Shown here piece after piece: positions 34,217 through 43,196 of a stretch of 64,000 nucleotides of DNA. The stretch's first letter is position 1. Each line of letters begins with the position of its first letter. Both the position numbers and the translations under genes were made by a program. The notes beneath the pieces were generated by a model. It saw only the letters and a program-made list of their open reading frames with translations, had not been told where the DNA came from and searched no databases. This DNA comes from RPRC01 sp034933285 (GTDB taxonomy: Bacteria > Desulfobacterota > Desulfuromonadia > Geobacterales > Geobacteraceae). Location of the stretch: assembly GCA_034933285.1 (NCBI GenBank), contig JAYFNT010000009.1, forward strand, positions 186,001 through 250,000, written 5' to 3'.

Positions 34217-34250
34217 AAAAAAAAGGGAATCGAGATCCGATCCCCCTTTT
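34217..34250 (-). terminator. Attenuator between geopeptide precursor and maturase
   Basis: On the minus strand, AAAAGGGGGATCG pairs with CGATTCCCTTTTT (13 pairs, two G-T wobbles, five-base loop) and runs into eight T. It lies 25 bases after the precursor stop and ends just before the maturase ATG, so most transcripts should stop here, giving abundant peptide and little enzyme. Confidence 0.75.
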
Positions 34251-34275
34251 AAGCACTCAGTATTGGAATTAAGGC

Positions 34276-34380
34276 TTAACCTCTGAATGGCAGATAGAGC
34301 ATGGTGCAGCAGCCCGCCCAATCAGGTCCGATGGGCTCGTCGGATCCTTTTTCGAGGACGATGATTTCTTCCCTTTCCAT
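34276..34380 (-). CDS. Geopeptide-like RiPP precursor, 34 residues
   Basis: A 34-codon gene on the minus strand with a strong ribosome site (AAGGAGGCGTCAC before ATG at 34380). The product starts MEREEIIVLEKG, an acidic leader-like segment, and ends WAGCCTMLYLPFRG, a possible core with adjacent cysteines. It precedes a radical SAM/SPASM maturase by 65 bases, with a terminator-attenuator between. I recognise the arrangement as the geopeptide family of Geobacter. The modification and role of the product are unknown. Confidence 0.78.
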   Translation of the reverse strand: MEREEIIVLEKGSDEPIGPDWAGCCTMLYLPFRG

Positions 34381-34529
34381 GTGACGCCTCCTTCTTTGGT
34401 TTCTTGAAAATGGTGTAAGCACGACATTCTCAAGCAAATACCCTGATTATGAAACTGAATTTCTTTCAGCAGTCATAATCGCACGACCGGGAAATGCCGA
34501 TCACTTCCCGCTACGCAAACCTGCCATTA

Positions 34530-34558
34530 TTTATGCATGATCCATGCCCTATTGTCAA
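34530..34558 (-). promoter_or_regulatory. Possible sigma70 promoter of the geopeptide locus
   Basis: On the minus strand TTGACA (34558-34553), 17 bases and CATAAA (34535-34530) form a plausible -35/-10 pair about 145 bases upstream of the precursor ATG. The -10 box matches consensus at four of six positions. Confidence 0.4.
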
Positions 34559-34622
34559 TAATATCCATTAAAGATTTCAAGAGCTGCAAGTCCATGCAGT
34601 TGCTGAATGTTTCCCATATCCG

Positions 34623-36500
34623 TCAGAAGTTGAACCTGGCCCCTCCTTCTACCCAGCGGCCAGTGTTACGAAAAATATCCCTGAAATATTGATCGCCATT
34701 GAAAATATTGCGGGCCGAGAAAAACAGCTCGATAGCCATATGCTCTGCAGAATAAATATTTTTAGTCAAATAAAGGTCCCAGATCATTGAACTGTGCGAT
34801 CTGTAGTCTGAAGGATTCACATCCCAGCGAATAAAATGACCCTTGAGAGTTGCGCGGAAACTCTTTCTGTCATCGTATTGCAGGCCCACATCCCAGGTAT
34901 AGTGCGGCAAGTTTTGAACTCCGTTACCTGTCAGACGGTCTGTGGTGTCCAGCAGCGCACAGCCTACGGAAAGGGAAGTATTGAACAAGGGCATGGTCTT
35001 GATTTCCGCCTCGATGCCCTGACGACGCTGCTTGCCCGCATTGACCCACATGCGTGTTCCGTCGGGCAGCAGAGCGGTGTCCAGCACGTCACTTATGTCG
35101 TGCCGGAATAGGGTTGTCTTGAACCAGAAGTAGCGGAAAAAAGTCGTTTCAAGCCCCAGGGAATATGACCAGATTCTTTCCATCTCCAAGTCCGGGTTGG
35201 CAACGATGGAAACGCCATCGCCAAAAGTGGAGGCAAGTGACGGAATATTGAATCCCCTGGCAGCATAAGCGCGCAGTATGGTGTTATCCATCGGTGTATA
35301 GGTAACACCAAGGCTCGGGCTCCAGAAATCTCCGTTTGTGTTGGTGTGGTCGAAACGGATTCCAGGTGTGATCGAAAGCTTTCCAATGTTGAAGGAGTCG
35401 TTTACGTAGAGAGCCCATTTCTCCAGGCGCTGCTTGCCATCCTTGATGGTCAGTGACTTCAACCGTCCGCTGTCGAAGTCGGTCCCCAACACCATTTCAT
35501 GCATCCTTTGCGTCCATACCAGTTTCGCGCTGCCGCCAAATCCTTCATCATTCCCCTTCGACTCCGCGAGTCGAAGATCGCTGTAATAGTCATTATAGGA
35601 TAAAGCGATGTCACGCCATATGGAATGGGCGGAAATATTCAATAAAAGACCATTGGTTATTTGGTAGTCCAATGCAATAGTGGCAAACAGATTTTCCACG
35701 TCGCTGTCAATTGTAATCCCGGACGCAGGGAAAGTTCCGATCTGCCTTGAGCCCTTGTTGTATGCGAGTGTAAAGTTGATATCAGTTCTGTCGCCGGCGG
35801 AATAATGCATTTTCGTATAGAAATTTCCACCCTGGAACCCATTATGGGTCAGCAGGCCATCAGTGAGAAGTCCCCCCCCGGAAAGGTAATAGCCGAAACC
35901 GGATTTTCTGCCGGACACTTCCAGCCGATAATCGCCAGTATTCCGTTCGCCAATGGAAGCGACGAGCGTGCCGCCGAATTCCCGGGTGTCATCCGGCGAT
36001 TTGGTGATCACATTGATCACCCCCCCCAGCGAAGAACCCCAGGAAGAGGAAGCCGGTCCCTTGATGATCTCCAGCCGCTCAATAAACTGGACCGGTATCA
36101 GTCCCATATCCGGGGTTGACTCGGACAAGTTGTTCTGTGAAACCCCATCGATAAGAAGGAGCACATGCCACGGTTGTGAACCCTGGATCATTGCGTTCAC
36201 GGCGCTTCCCGGACTGCCCTGGTCGAACAGCTGAACACCTGTCACATATGTAAGGATGTCTGCCAGTGTGTGGGCATTGATCGCCTTTATATCATCAGCC
36301 GTCACGACGGTCACATTTTCGGCAACCCGCGAAATCGACTTGGGATATCGGGTGGGGGTGACGATGATGTCGTCATCTTCGTAAAACATTTTAAGGGTGG
36401 ACATGTCCCTTTCGCCTTGCGCATACCCCTCAGGCATTCCCCATGGAAACACGGAAACTAAAAACAAGAAGAAAGTTGTCTTAAGTAAATATTTATGCAT
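34623..36500 (-). CDS. TonB-dependent outer-membrane receptor (BtuB/CirA type)
   Basis: A 625-residue outer-membrane protein: signal peptide (~1-28), TonB box region (DDDIIVTPTRYPKS, ~43-56), plug domain (~58-165; VLLLIDGVSQNN, ERLEIIKGPASSSWGSSLGGVINV) and a beta barrel ending in an aromatic residue (ARFNF). It takes up a cobalamin-, siderophore- or metal-like ligand; the exact one cannot be read. It is upstream of the geopeptide precursor on the same strand (242 bases) and divergent from a substrate-binding protein and hybrid kinase. Confidence 0.93.
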   Translation of the reverse strand: MHKYLLKTTFFLFLVSVFPWGMPEGYAQGERDMSTLKMFYEDDDIIVTPTRYPKSISRVAENVTVVTADDIKAINAHTLADILTYVTGVQLFDQGSPGSAVNAMIQGSQPWHVLLLIDGVSQNNLSESTPDMGLIPVQFIERLEIIKGPASSSWGSSLGGVINVITKSPDDTREFGGTLVASIGERNTGDYRLEVSGRKSGFGYYLSGGGLLTDGLLTHNGFQGGNFYTKMHYSAGDRTDINFTLAYNKGSRQIGTFPASGITIDSDVENLFATIALDYQITNGLLLNISAHSIWRDIALSYNDYYSDLRLAESKGNDEGFGGSAKLVWTQRMHEMVLGTDFDSGRLKSLTIKDGKQRLEKWALYVNDSFNIGKLSITPGIRFDHTNTNGDFWSPSLGVTYTPMDNTILRAYAARGFNIPSLASTFGDGVSIVANPDLEMERIWSYSLGLETTFFRYFWFKTTLFRHDISDVLDTALLPDGTRMWVNAGKQRRQGIEAEIKTMPLFNTSLSVGCALLDTTDRLTGNGVQNLPHYTWDVGLQYDDRKSFRATLKGHFIRWDVNPSDYRSHSSMIWDLYLTKNIYSAEHMAIELFFSARNIFNGDQYFRDIFRNTGRWVEGGARFNF

Positions 36501-36653
36501 AATCTAAATATATTCTCAGCAATCCTCTCTCAGACAGCCATGCCCGGGATAAAACATTATATTAATAAATCCAGGATATTTAACTGGAAAGAATGTGTGG
36601 CATACTGAGGTTAAGTTTACAAATGAAGTTCGATTTGTCCAACCGGGATTACC

Positions 36654-37556
36654 ATGAAATTAATGTTGATACACTTTTTTGTCATGGTATCTATCACGCA
36701 TGCCGCTTTTTCCGGCGCATGGGACGTCCTCGTAGTCCAAAATTACCGGACAAAGCCCTACAGTGAGGTCATTCGGGGTTTCAAGACAGCATCATCGACA
36801 AAAATGTCGGAAATTATTCTGTCGGAAATGAACACTGCCGAAGCCCTTCGGGAAATTAGGCGACGCAGTCCCGACCTTATTCTGGCAATAGGTGCTGACT
36901 CTCTGATTACGGTAAGAAAGATTGATGATATTCCCATAATTTACTGCATGGTTCTCAGTCCGGAAAGCATTCTTGGAGATGACAGGAATATCACCGGCAT
37001 CAGCATGAACATCCCTCCGGAAAAATACCTCTCAACCCTGATGAAAGCTTTGCCGCGCCTGAAAAAAATCGGCCTCGTCTACAACCCCCGAAAAACAGGT
37101 GCTATAGTTGAAAAAGCGCTAATTGCGGCTGAAAGAATGGGAATACGCATTACCGCTCTAAAAGCCGAGAGAGCAAAAGACCTCCCACGCTTGCTGGGAA
37201 GCCTTCCTGACGGTCTGGATGCTTACTGGATGCTTCCCGACAGTACTTTTACCGCTCCGGAAGCCGTGGAAACACTGATATTCTATTCCATGCACAGCAG
37301 GGTTCCCATTTTTACTTTTTCGGAGAAATACCTTCGCATGGGAGCGTTCATGTCACTTGACCTCGATCCATATGAACTCGGTAAGCAGAGTGGAGAACTG
37401 GCAGAGAAAGTAAGGACCGGAACCGGTATTGCTGCCATTCCCCGTACTGATGCCGAAAGAGCAGTCCCGACAATCAACCGCGCCGTTGCTGCCAAGCTTG
37501 GGATAGTTCTTAACAACAGTTCCCTGAAAAAATTCCGCTTCTTGAACAAAGAGTGA
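36654..37556 (+). CDS. ABC-type substrate-binding protein (PF04392-like)
   Basis: A 300-residue exported protein with a signal peptide (~1-20) and the two-lobed fold of the ABC sugar/tryptophan-like substrate-binding family: VLVVQNYRTKPYSEVIRGF near 25, DLILAIGADSLITVRK near 73-88, LKKIGLVYNPRKTGAIV near 136 and LDLDPYELGKQSGELAEKV. No permease or ATPase follows; the next gene is a membrane hybrid kinase that overlaps its stop. The protein may therefore be a periplasmic sensor for the kinase, not a transporter part. Confidence 0.85.
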   Translation: MKLMLIHFFVMVSITHAAFSGAWDVLVVQNYRTKPYSEVIRGFKTASSTKMSEIILSEMNTAEALREIRRRSPDLILAIGADSLITVRKIDDIPIIYCMVLSPESILGDDRNITGISMNIPPEKYLSTLMKALPRLKKIGLVYNPRKTGAIVEKALIAAERMGIRITALKAERAKDLPRLLGSLPDGLDAYWMLPDSTFTAPEAVETLIFYSMHSRVPIFTFSEKYLRMGAFMSLDLDPYELGKQSGELAEKVRTGTGIAAIPRTDAERAVPTINRAVAAKLGIVLNNSSLKKFRFLNKE

Positions 37557-37561
37557 TTTTC

Positions 37562-39547
37562 ATGAAATTCTTAAATTGTCTGACATTGCCGTCACGGAAA
37601 GCCGCTAAGAATTTCACAACCAAGATATTCCTTGCTCTTGCCTTGTCCACAGTTTTCATATCGGTTGCTTTCACGGCAGTTTTCATCCACAGCGAGCGGA
37701 AAAACATGATGGATACCCTGCTCAACAAGGGTGGACTGCTTGCCAAAGAGCTTGCAGAAAGCTCCAGGATCGCTGTTTTTGCCGAGAACGGCGCACTTCT
37801 GACCGATCCGATAAACGCAGTAATGAACGAAAAAGAGGCCCGTGCGGCCAGTGTCTTCACACGGAAGGGAAAGCTTCTGCGCAGCAGCACTTCATCTGGC
37901 TTTTCCGGGGGAAAAAAGGACTCCGTAAAACCCGGCATCAGTAACGGCCTGTCCGGTCAAACGGTTAAACAGATACCGTTCTACCGGCAGAATGGTACTC
38001 TTATCGAATTCTGGGCGCCCGTTGCTTCCGCAGGTGTCTACTCTCCGCAGGAAGCGCTTGTCTTTACGGACAATCCCGAGCAGAATATAGAGCAATTCAT
38101 CGGTTACGTTACAGTTGTCCTGGACACAAGTCTGATGGACAAAGCCTTCCACGTTCTCCTGCTGAAAAGCATACTCATGAGCATGGCATTTCTCGTTATC
38201 ACTCTTGCTGTTGCATTCTTTTTCGCGAAAAGCATCACCAGGCCGCTCAACAGCCTGAAAGAGCGGGTCTATGCGATTGGCGCCGGCAAAGAGACAACCA
38301 GGATGCCGATAGAAACCGATGATGAAATAGGAGAACTTGCCCGAGCCTTTAACGATATGGCTGAAGCGCTGCGCATGCGTGAAGCTGAAAAAGAACATCT
38401 GGCGGCGCAACTGCAGCACGCCCAGAAGATGGAGGCGATCGGCCAACTTGCCGGCGGAGTCGCGCACGACTTCAACAACATCCTGTGCGCCATCATCGGA
38501 TTCGGCGCCCTCCTGGACATGTCGATGCAGAAGGGCGATCCTTCTCGACGTCACCTGGAACAGATACTGTCCGCGGCTGACAGGGCCACAAGCCTGGTTC
38601 AGGGACTTCTGGCCTTCAGCAGGAAGCAGATCATCAATCCGAAAGCCGTGGATCTAAACGATGTGGTCAGGAACATTGAAAAGATGATCACCAGGTTGAT
38701 CAGCGAGGATATTGAACTGATCATCCGACTTGCGGAAAAGAAGCTTTACGTGTTCGTGGATACGAGTCAGATCGACCAGGTCATGCTCAATCTCGTAACT
38801 AATGCCAGGGACGCAATGCCTAACGGCGGTACGCTGTGCATCGAAACGGACAATACGCTGCCGAACTCCGAAATCGAAGCAGTCGCGGATGCTCTTCCGG
38901 GGACAAGGTATGCTCTGCTGACTATAACGGACACTGGAACCGGAATAGAGAATGAAACACGGGAAAAGATATTTGAGCCTTTCTTCACCACCAAGGAAGT
39001 TGGAAAGGGTACCGGACTCGGCCTGTCGATGGCGTACGGAATTGTTCGGCAACACAACGGGCATATCACGCTAACCAGCGAGATTGGAAAAGGAACCGCC
39101 TTCCGCATATACCTGCCGCTTGCTTCGTATGAGTCGCTGCCGTCACACCTCGTCGAATCGCCGATCACCCCCGTGTCAGGGTCCGAAACCCTGCTGATGG
39201 TCGAAGACAACCAGGAAGTCAGAAACCTCAACCGGCTTGTCCTGGAAACTTTCGGCTACAGGGTAATCGAGGCCGTGGACGGAGAGGAAGCAGTGATCCG
39301 CTTCAACGAACACAGCGATGAAATAGACATGGTAGTGATGGATGTGGTAATGCCCAAGATGAACGGCCGTGAAGCGTACGTGGAGATCAGCAAGAACCGG
39401 CCGGGGATGAAAGTACTGTTCATAAGCGGGTATGCTCCGGATTTCATTGAGTCGAAAGGTATCGCCACCGAGGGTTTCAACTTTATCAACAAACCGGTTG
39501 CGCCCATGGATCTTCTGAAAACAATCCGGGAAATCCTTGACTCCTGA
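37562..39547 (+). CDS. Membrane hybrid histidine kinase with HAMP and receiver
   Basis: A 661-residue kinase: TM1 ~20-42, periplasmic loop ~45-200, TM2 ~205-225, HAMP (~226-280; KSITRPLNSLKERV, DEIGELARAFNDMAEAL), phosphoacceptor His in GGVAHDFNNILCAIIGF, GHKL ATPase (VTNARDAMPNGG, FFTTKEVGKGTGLGLS) and a receiver (VMDVVMPKMNGREAY). It lacks a PAS domain. The gene begins 5 bases after the substrate-binding protein ends; GTG at 37553 is an alternative start. The pair probably forms one sensory system. Confidence 0.9.
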   Translation: MKFLNCLTLPSRKAAKNFTTKIFLALALSTVFISVAFTAVFIHSERKNMMDTLLNKGGLLAKELAESSRIAVFAENGALLTDPINAVMNEKEARAASVFTRKGKLLRSSTSSGFSGGKKDSVKPGISNGLSGQTVKQIPFYRQNGTLIEFWAPVASAGVYSPQEALVFTDNPEQNIEQFIGYVTVVLDTSLMDKAFHVLLLKSILMSMAFLVITLAVAFFFAKSITRPLNSLKERVYAIGAGKETTRMPIETDDEIGELARAFNDMAEALRMREAEKEHLAAQLQHAQKMEAIGQLAGGVAHDFNNILCAIIGFGALLDMSMQKGDPSRRHLEQILSAADRATSLVQGLLAFSRKQIINPKAVDLNDVVRNIEKMITRLISEDIELIIRLAEKKLYVFVDTSQIDQVMLNLVTNARDAMPNGGTLCIETDNTLPNSEIEAVADALPGTRYALLTITDTGTGIENETREKIFEPFFTTKEVGKGTGLGLSMAYGIVRQHNGHITLTSEIGKGTAFRIYLPLASYESLPSHLVESPITPVSGSETLLMVEDNQEVRNLNRLVLETFGYRVIEAVDGEEAVIRFNEHSDEIDMVVMDVVMPKMNGREAYVEISKNRPGMKVLFISGYAPDFIESKGIATEGFNFINKPVAPMDLLKTIREILDS

Positions 39548-39765
39548 CCGGCATTCAGTGTATCCGGAAACATGCCTGGAACTGATATAACAAGAGCCCT
39601 GTGTTACCGTTTGTTTATTTTCTGGATACTCGCCTCCGGTACCACCTCCCTTCAAGCCACGAATATTCCAATTTTCTTGTCAACCATTCAAGCCGGCATC
39701 CGTTTTTTAATGTGAACGCAGCTTGAAAGGGATTAATTCCCTCCACAATCGAAAGGAGAACAGAA

Positions 39766-40242
39766 ATGAGACAGGTCAAACTGGCAATCGCAGCCACCGT
39801 GGTCCTTGCGGGCCTCATGGGTTTCGGAAGCATGGCATCCGCACTTCCCGGTGAAGGGATGGGACCCGGTGGGCCGGGAATGGGGCACGGTAAAGGGATG
39901 ACGCACTGCGACAAGCGTGGCGGTTTACGTATGGGCCCTGGCGCCCGCCTGGACATGATGACTGCGCGCTTGGGGTTGACACCGGAGCAAAGATATAAAA
40001 TCCTTCCGATCCTCGATGATCAGTTCAAGGAAATGAAGGCCGTGCGCGCGGACGAGAACCTCACTCGAGCCCAGACTCGCGAGAAAATGCAGGCGATCCA
40101 TGCGAAATACTTCGGCCAGATCAGGGGTATCCTGACAGCGGAACAGCAGAAAAAAGCAGATGAAATGAAAAAGCAGTTTGCGGAACACTCCAAATTCCGT
40201 CAGGCAAAAACGGGGAAACCGGCGCCTGCCCCGCAAAAATAA
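39766..40242 (+). CDS. Periplasmic Spy/CpxP-like LTxxQ protein
   Basis: A 158-residue protein with a signal peptide (~1-26), a Gly/Met/His-rich segment that may bind metals (GEGMGPGGPGMGHGKGM), and two LTxxQ motifs (LTPEQRYKI near 66, LTAEQQKK near 125) framing a helical domain. Spy/CpxP relatives are ATP-independent chaperones and envelope-stress modulators; others sense metals. It begins after AAAGGAGAACAGAA and is followed by a strong terminator, so it is a single-gene unit. Confidence 0.85.
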   Translation: MRQVKLAIAATVVLAGLMGFGSMASALPGEGMGPGGPGMGHGKGMTHCDKRGGLRMGPGARLDMMTARLGLTPEQRYKILPILDDQFKEMKAVRADENLTRAQTREKMQAIHAKYFGQIRGILTAEQQKKADEMKKQFAEHSKFRQAKTGKPAPAPQK

Positions 40243-40264
40243 TATTTTATAGAGGAAAACTGAA

Positions 40265-40297
40265 ACAAAAAAAGCCCGATCAACGGGCTTTTTTTGT
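40265..40297 (+). terminator. Intrinsic terminator after the Spy-like gene
   Basis: AAGCCCG and CGGGCTT (40272-40278 and 40284-40290) form a 7-bp stem with ATCAA loop, extended by flanking A and T runs. T7 follows on the plus strand and A7 precedes, so it may also serve the convergent cupin gene. Confidence 0.85.
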
Positions 40298-40360
40298 TTC
40301 AGAATCAATTTACTGATCCACCTTTCTCAAGCAATTTTCCATGCTTCCATTACAATGCCC

Positions 40361-40876
40361 TCAGCCGGTTTCACGGGTCAGACGCCAAATGAGTTCACCA
40401 TGCATGGGAAATTGTTGCATGAGAGATTCCCTGTTTGCCATCTCAAAATCTGCGAAATCGAAACCTGGCGCCACCGTGCACCCGACCAGGGAGAATTCAC
40501 CCTTGCCGCTGATCTCTGCGCCGAACCAGCACCCCGCCGGCACAGCAGCCTGGAAGGATTCACCGGTTGCCAAGTCTGATCCCAGCTTGAGAACTCGGTA
40601 TTCCCCCTGCCGGGAGAAAACATGGACCGTCAGCCCAGCCCCGGAGTAGAAATGCCACAGTTCGTCTGATTTGATCCGGTGGAACGCGGAGACATCACCC
40701 TTCTGCAGCAGAAAGCAGATCGCCGTGCAGAAGGAACGGGCGCCGATGAAGCGGTTCGGGAGCGCCGAAGCGGGAATCATCTCCGTTGCCCGATAGGTCT
40801 CCCGATACCAACCTCCTTCCGGATGACGCTGGAGATCAAGTTTCCGTATTAATGTCTCTGCTGATGACCCGTTCAA
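40361..40876 (-). CDS. Cupin_5 (DUF985) family protein
   Basis: A 171-residue single-domain cupin: RHPEGGWYRETYRA near 17-30, SAFHRIKSDELWHFYSGAGL near 65-84 with the His/Glu metal ligands, and GCTVAPGFDFADFE near the end. The family is related to mannose-6-phosphate isomerase-like and sugar-nucleotide epimerase folds; the biochemical role is unknown. It converges with the Spy-like gene and shares its terminator. Confidence 0.88.
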   Translation of the reverse strand: MNGSSAETLIRKLDLQRHPEGGWYRETYRATEMIPASALPNRFIGARSFCTAICFLLQKGDVSAFHRIKSDELWHFYSGAGLTVHVFSRQGEYRVLKLGSDLATGESFQAAVPAGCWFGAEISGKGEFSLVGCTVAPGFDFADFEMANRESLMQQFPMHGELIWRLTRETG

Positions 40877-41090
40877 GGTGCCCCCTGTAAGATTAGACTC
40901 ATTGTTTATTCATATTTCCGACGTACCAGTATCCCGCTTTTTCAACTCTCTTTCAAACAGATGAAATAAAATATTAAGTCAAACCTGATCTTGACGTGCT
41001 TTCAATGAGGATGGTATCCTCCTCAGCCGGGCATATCCTGTATATATACACCCGGCGGTTTTCTCATTTCATTGCAAGAGGAGCAACTGC

Positions 41091-42326
41091 ATGTATAAGA
41101 GCGTTCTGGGGATACTGGCACTTCTGGCAGTTGCCTGGCTGCTGAGTGAAAACCGACGTATCTTCCGCTGGCGGACAATCCTGGCCGGATTGTCATTGCA
41201 ATTGGCGGTCGCCGTGCTCATGCTGAAAGCGCCGCTGTTCCGGGAAATTTTCCTCGGTCTCAACTCCGTTGTGATGACCTTCCAGGAAGCGACACAGGCA
41301 GGCACGTCATTCGTGTTCGGCTACGTGGGCGGAGGCCCGCTGCCGTTCGTGGAGACCAAGCCGGGGAGTTCGTTTTCCCTGGCTTTCCAGGCATTGCCGC
41401 TGGTGCTGGTCATCGGCGCCCTCACGGCCCTGCTCTATTACTGGCGCATCCTGCCCAAGGTGGTGCAGGGCTTTTCCTGGGTGCTGCGTAAGACCATGGG
41501 CATCGGCGGGGCATTGGGCGTTGTCTCATCAGGATGTATCTTTCTCGGCATGATCGAATCCCCCCTGCTCATCCGTCCCTACCTGAGCAGGATGACCCGC
41601 AGCGAACTGTTCGCCATGATGGTCACCGGCCTCTCCTGCATCGCCGGCACCATGCTGGTGCTCTACGCCACGGTACTGCAGGGCGTCATCCCCGACGCAT
41701 TCGGCCATATCCTCACCGCTTCCATCATCCATGCCCCGGCCGCACTGACTCTCGCTACGGTCATGGTCCCTGAAACCGGGAACCAGACACTGGGTGGCGA
41801 AATCTCCAGCTATGAAGCGAACAGCAGCATGGACGCCCTGGCCAAGGGGACCTGGGACGGGCTGCAGCTCCTCTTCAACATAGTGGCCATCCTGATCGTT
41901 TTCGTAGCGCTGGTCAAGCTGGTAAATATCTTCCTCGGGCAAATGCCGGATGTGTACGGCACACCCCTGACCCTTGAACGCGTGCTGGGAACGGTGATGG
42001 CGCCGGTAGTATGGCTCATTGGTGTCCCGTGGGAGGAAGCGCGAACCGCGGGTGCGCTGATGGGCACCAAGGTGGTGCTGAATGAATTGCTGGCCTACAT
42101 GGACATGTCGAAGCTTCCACAGGCCGCGCTGGGTGCCAGGAGCAGAATGATAATGACATATGCCATGTGCAGCTTCGCCAACATCGGAAGCCTGGGGATC
42201 CTCATCGGCGGATTGGGTTCGCTCTGCCCCGAACGAAGGAGCGAGATAGTCACATTGGGTGCAAAAGCCCTCCTTGCCGGAGTACTGGCCTCTTTGATGA
42301 CCGGAGCCATCGTCGGTATGCTGTAA
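41091..42326 (+). CDS. NupC-type concentrative nucleoside transporter
   Basis: A 411-residue inner-membrane protein with at least eight hydrophobic helices. The concentrative nucleoside transporter pattern is present: SFVFGYVGGG-P near 75, FQALPLVLVIGAL near 97, the VLRKTMGIGGALGVVSSGCIFLGMIESPLLIRPYL core near 128-162, and GTKVVLNELLAYM near 325. These proteins take up nucleosides with a cation (H+ or Na+). GAGGAGCAACTGC precedes the ATG. Specificity cannot be told from sequence alone. Confidence 0.92.
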   Translation: MYKSVLGILALLAVAWLLSENRRIFRWRTILAGLSLQLAVAVLMLKAPLFREIFLGLNSVVMTFQEATQAGTSFVFGYVGGGPLPFVETKPGSSFSLAFQALPLVLVIGALTALLYYWRILPKVVQGFSWVLRKTMGIGGALGVVSSGCIFLGMIESPLLIRPYLSRMTRSELFAMMVTGLSCIAGTMLVLYATVLQGVIPDAFGHILTASIIHAPAALTLATVMVPETGNQTLGGEISSYEANSSMDALAKGTWDGLQLLFNIVAILIVFVALVKLVNIFLGQMPDVYGTPLTLERVLGTVMAPVVWLIGVPWEEARTAGALMGTKVVLNELLAYMDMSKLPQAALGARSRMIMTYAMCSFANIGSLGILIGGLGSLCPERRSEIVTLGAKALLAGVLASLMTGAIVGML

Positions 42327-42352
42327 GGAATGTTTCATGGAAATATTGAAGA

Positions 42353-43102
42353 TTACCGGGGAGCAGTTTCACCCTTCACGCCAAGTGTTCCCATATATTT
42401 CACGATGGTGCTGACAATTTCCTTTGCGGTCTTCTTCACATCTCTCTCAGAGGCGTTTTTTTCCATTACGAATTTTGCCGCGGCCACGTAAGGATTCATG
42501 GTAACCACCGCGCCGGGAATCCTGTTCGGGTCCTTTTCAGTTCCGAAAATAATGAACGGTGCATCCGGGTTTTCCGCCAGGTCACTAACAGAGACGTAGA
42601 GCTCCATAGCAGTTGCACCCGCACCGAAACCGATGGCCGCACGCACGACGCGCTTGCCTTGATCAACCTCGGTGAAAACACCCCGGATCAACCAGCCGCC
42701 AGAGGGAATCGGGGCACCGGGGATGCATCGCCTGGCATCGATCTTCTGCTCGGTGAAACCCTTGACCAGGGAACCGGACATCAGTTCGACAAGCTTTGCT
42801 GCCTTCTGCCGGGGATCATTCCGCTGAGTCACCCGTGACATGACGCGCCCGATGACTGGGGGGCCTTTCTTTTCGGCGGCTTGTGTTGTATCGTACCCCA
42901 GATCGAAATCCTGGACATATATGACCGACGGAGCAGAGGATGGCTGCCTGGCCTCATCAACCCTGCTTTGGACCTTCACTTCCCCGGTGATTTTTTTAGC
43001 AATTTCGCCTGCAGTGGAAACTGCTGCAAAGATTGAGGATATTGCCAGGACAGCAAGAAGAACGGGAATTGAATGACTTGTTCCAAATACAGAGCGGGCC
43101 AT
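42353..43102 (-). CDS. DUF4410-domain exported protein
   Basis: A 249-residue protein with a signal peptide (~1-33) and a DUF4410 domain (SVIYVQDFDLGYD near 60, LVELMSGSLVKGF near 105, GWLIRGVFTEVDQGKRVVRAAIGFGAG near 138-165, ELYVSVSDL). The repeated small-residue stretch is typical of outer-membrane-associated periplasmic proteins of unknown function. The start at 43102 follows AAAGGATTGCCC; the ATG at 43117 lacks a ribosome site. It converges with the nucleoside transporter. Confidence 0.75.
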   Translation of the reverse strand: MARSVFGTSHSIPVLLAVLAISSIFAAVSTAGEIAKKITGEVKVQSRVDEARQPSSAPSVIYVQDFDLGYDTTQAAEKKGPPVIGRVMSRVTQRNDPRQKAAKLVELMSGSLVKGFTEQKIDARRCIPGAPIPSGGWLIRGVFTEVDQGKRVVRAAIGFGAGATAMELYVSVSDLAENPDAPFIIFGTEKDPNRIPGAVVTMNPYVAAAKFVMEKNASERDVKKTAKEIVSTIVKYMGTLGVKGETAPR

Positions 43103-43196
43103 GGGCAATCCTTTCATTCATTGTTGTATAGGTACTTATTCAGTTCCCCGGACTCAGGTGCTCCCAAAGTGTCTACTGCTTTGCCGGCCACTATGT

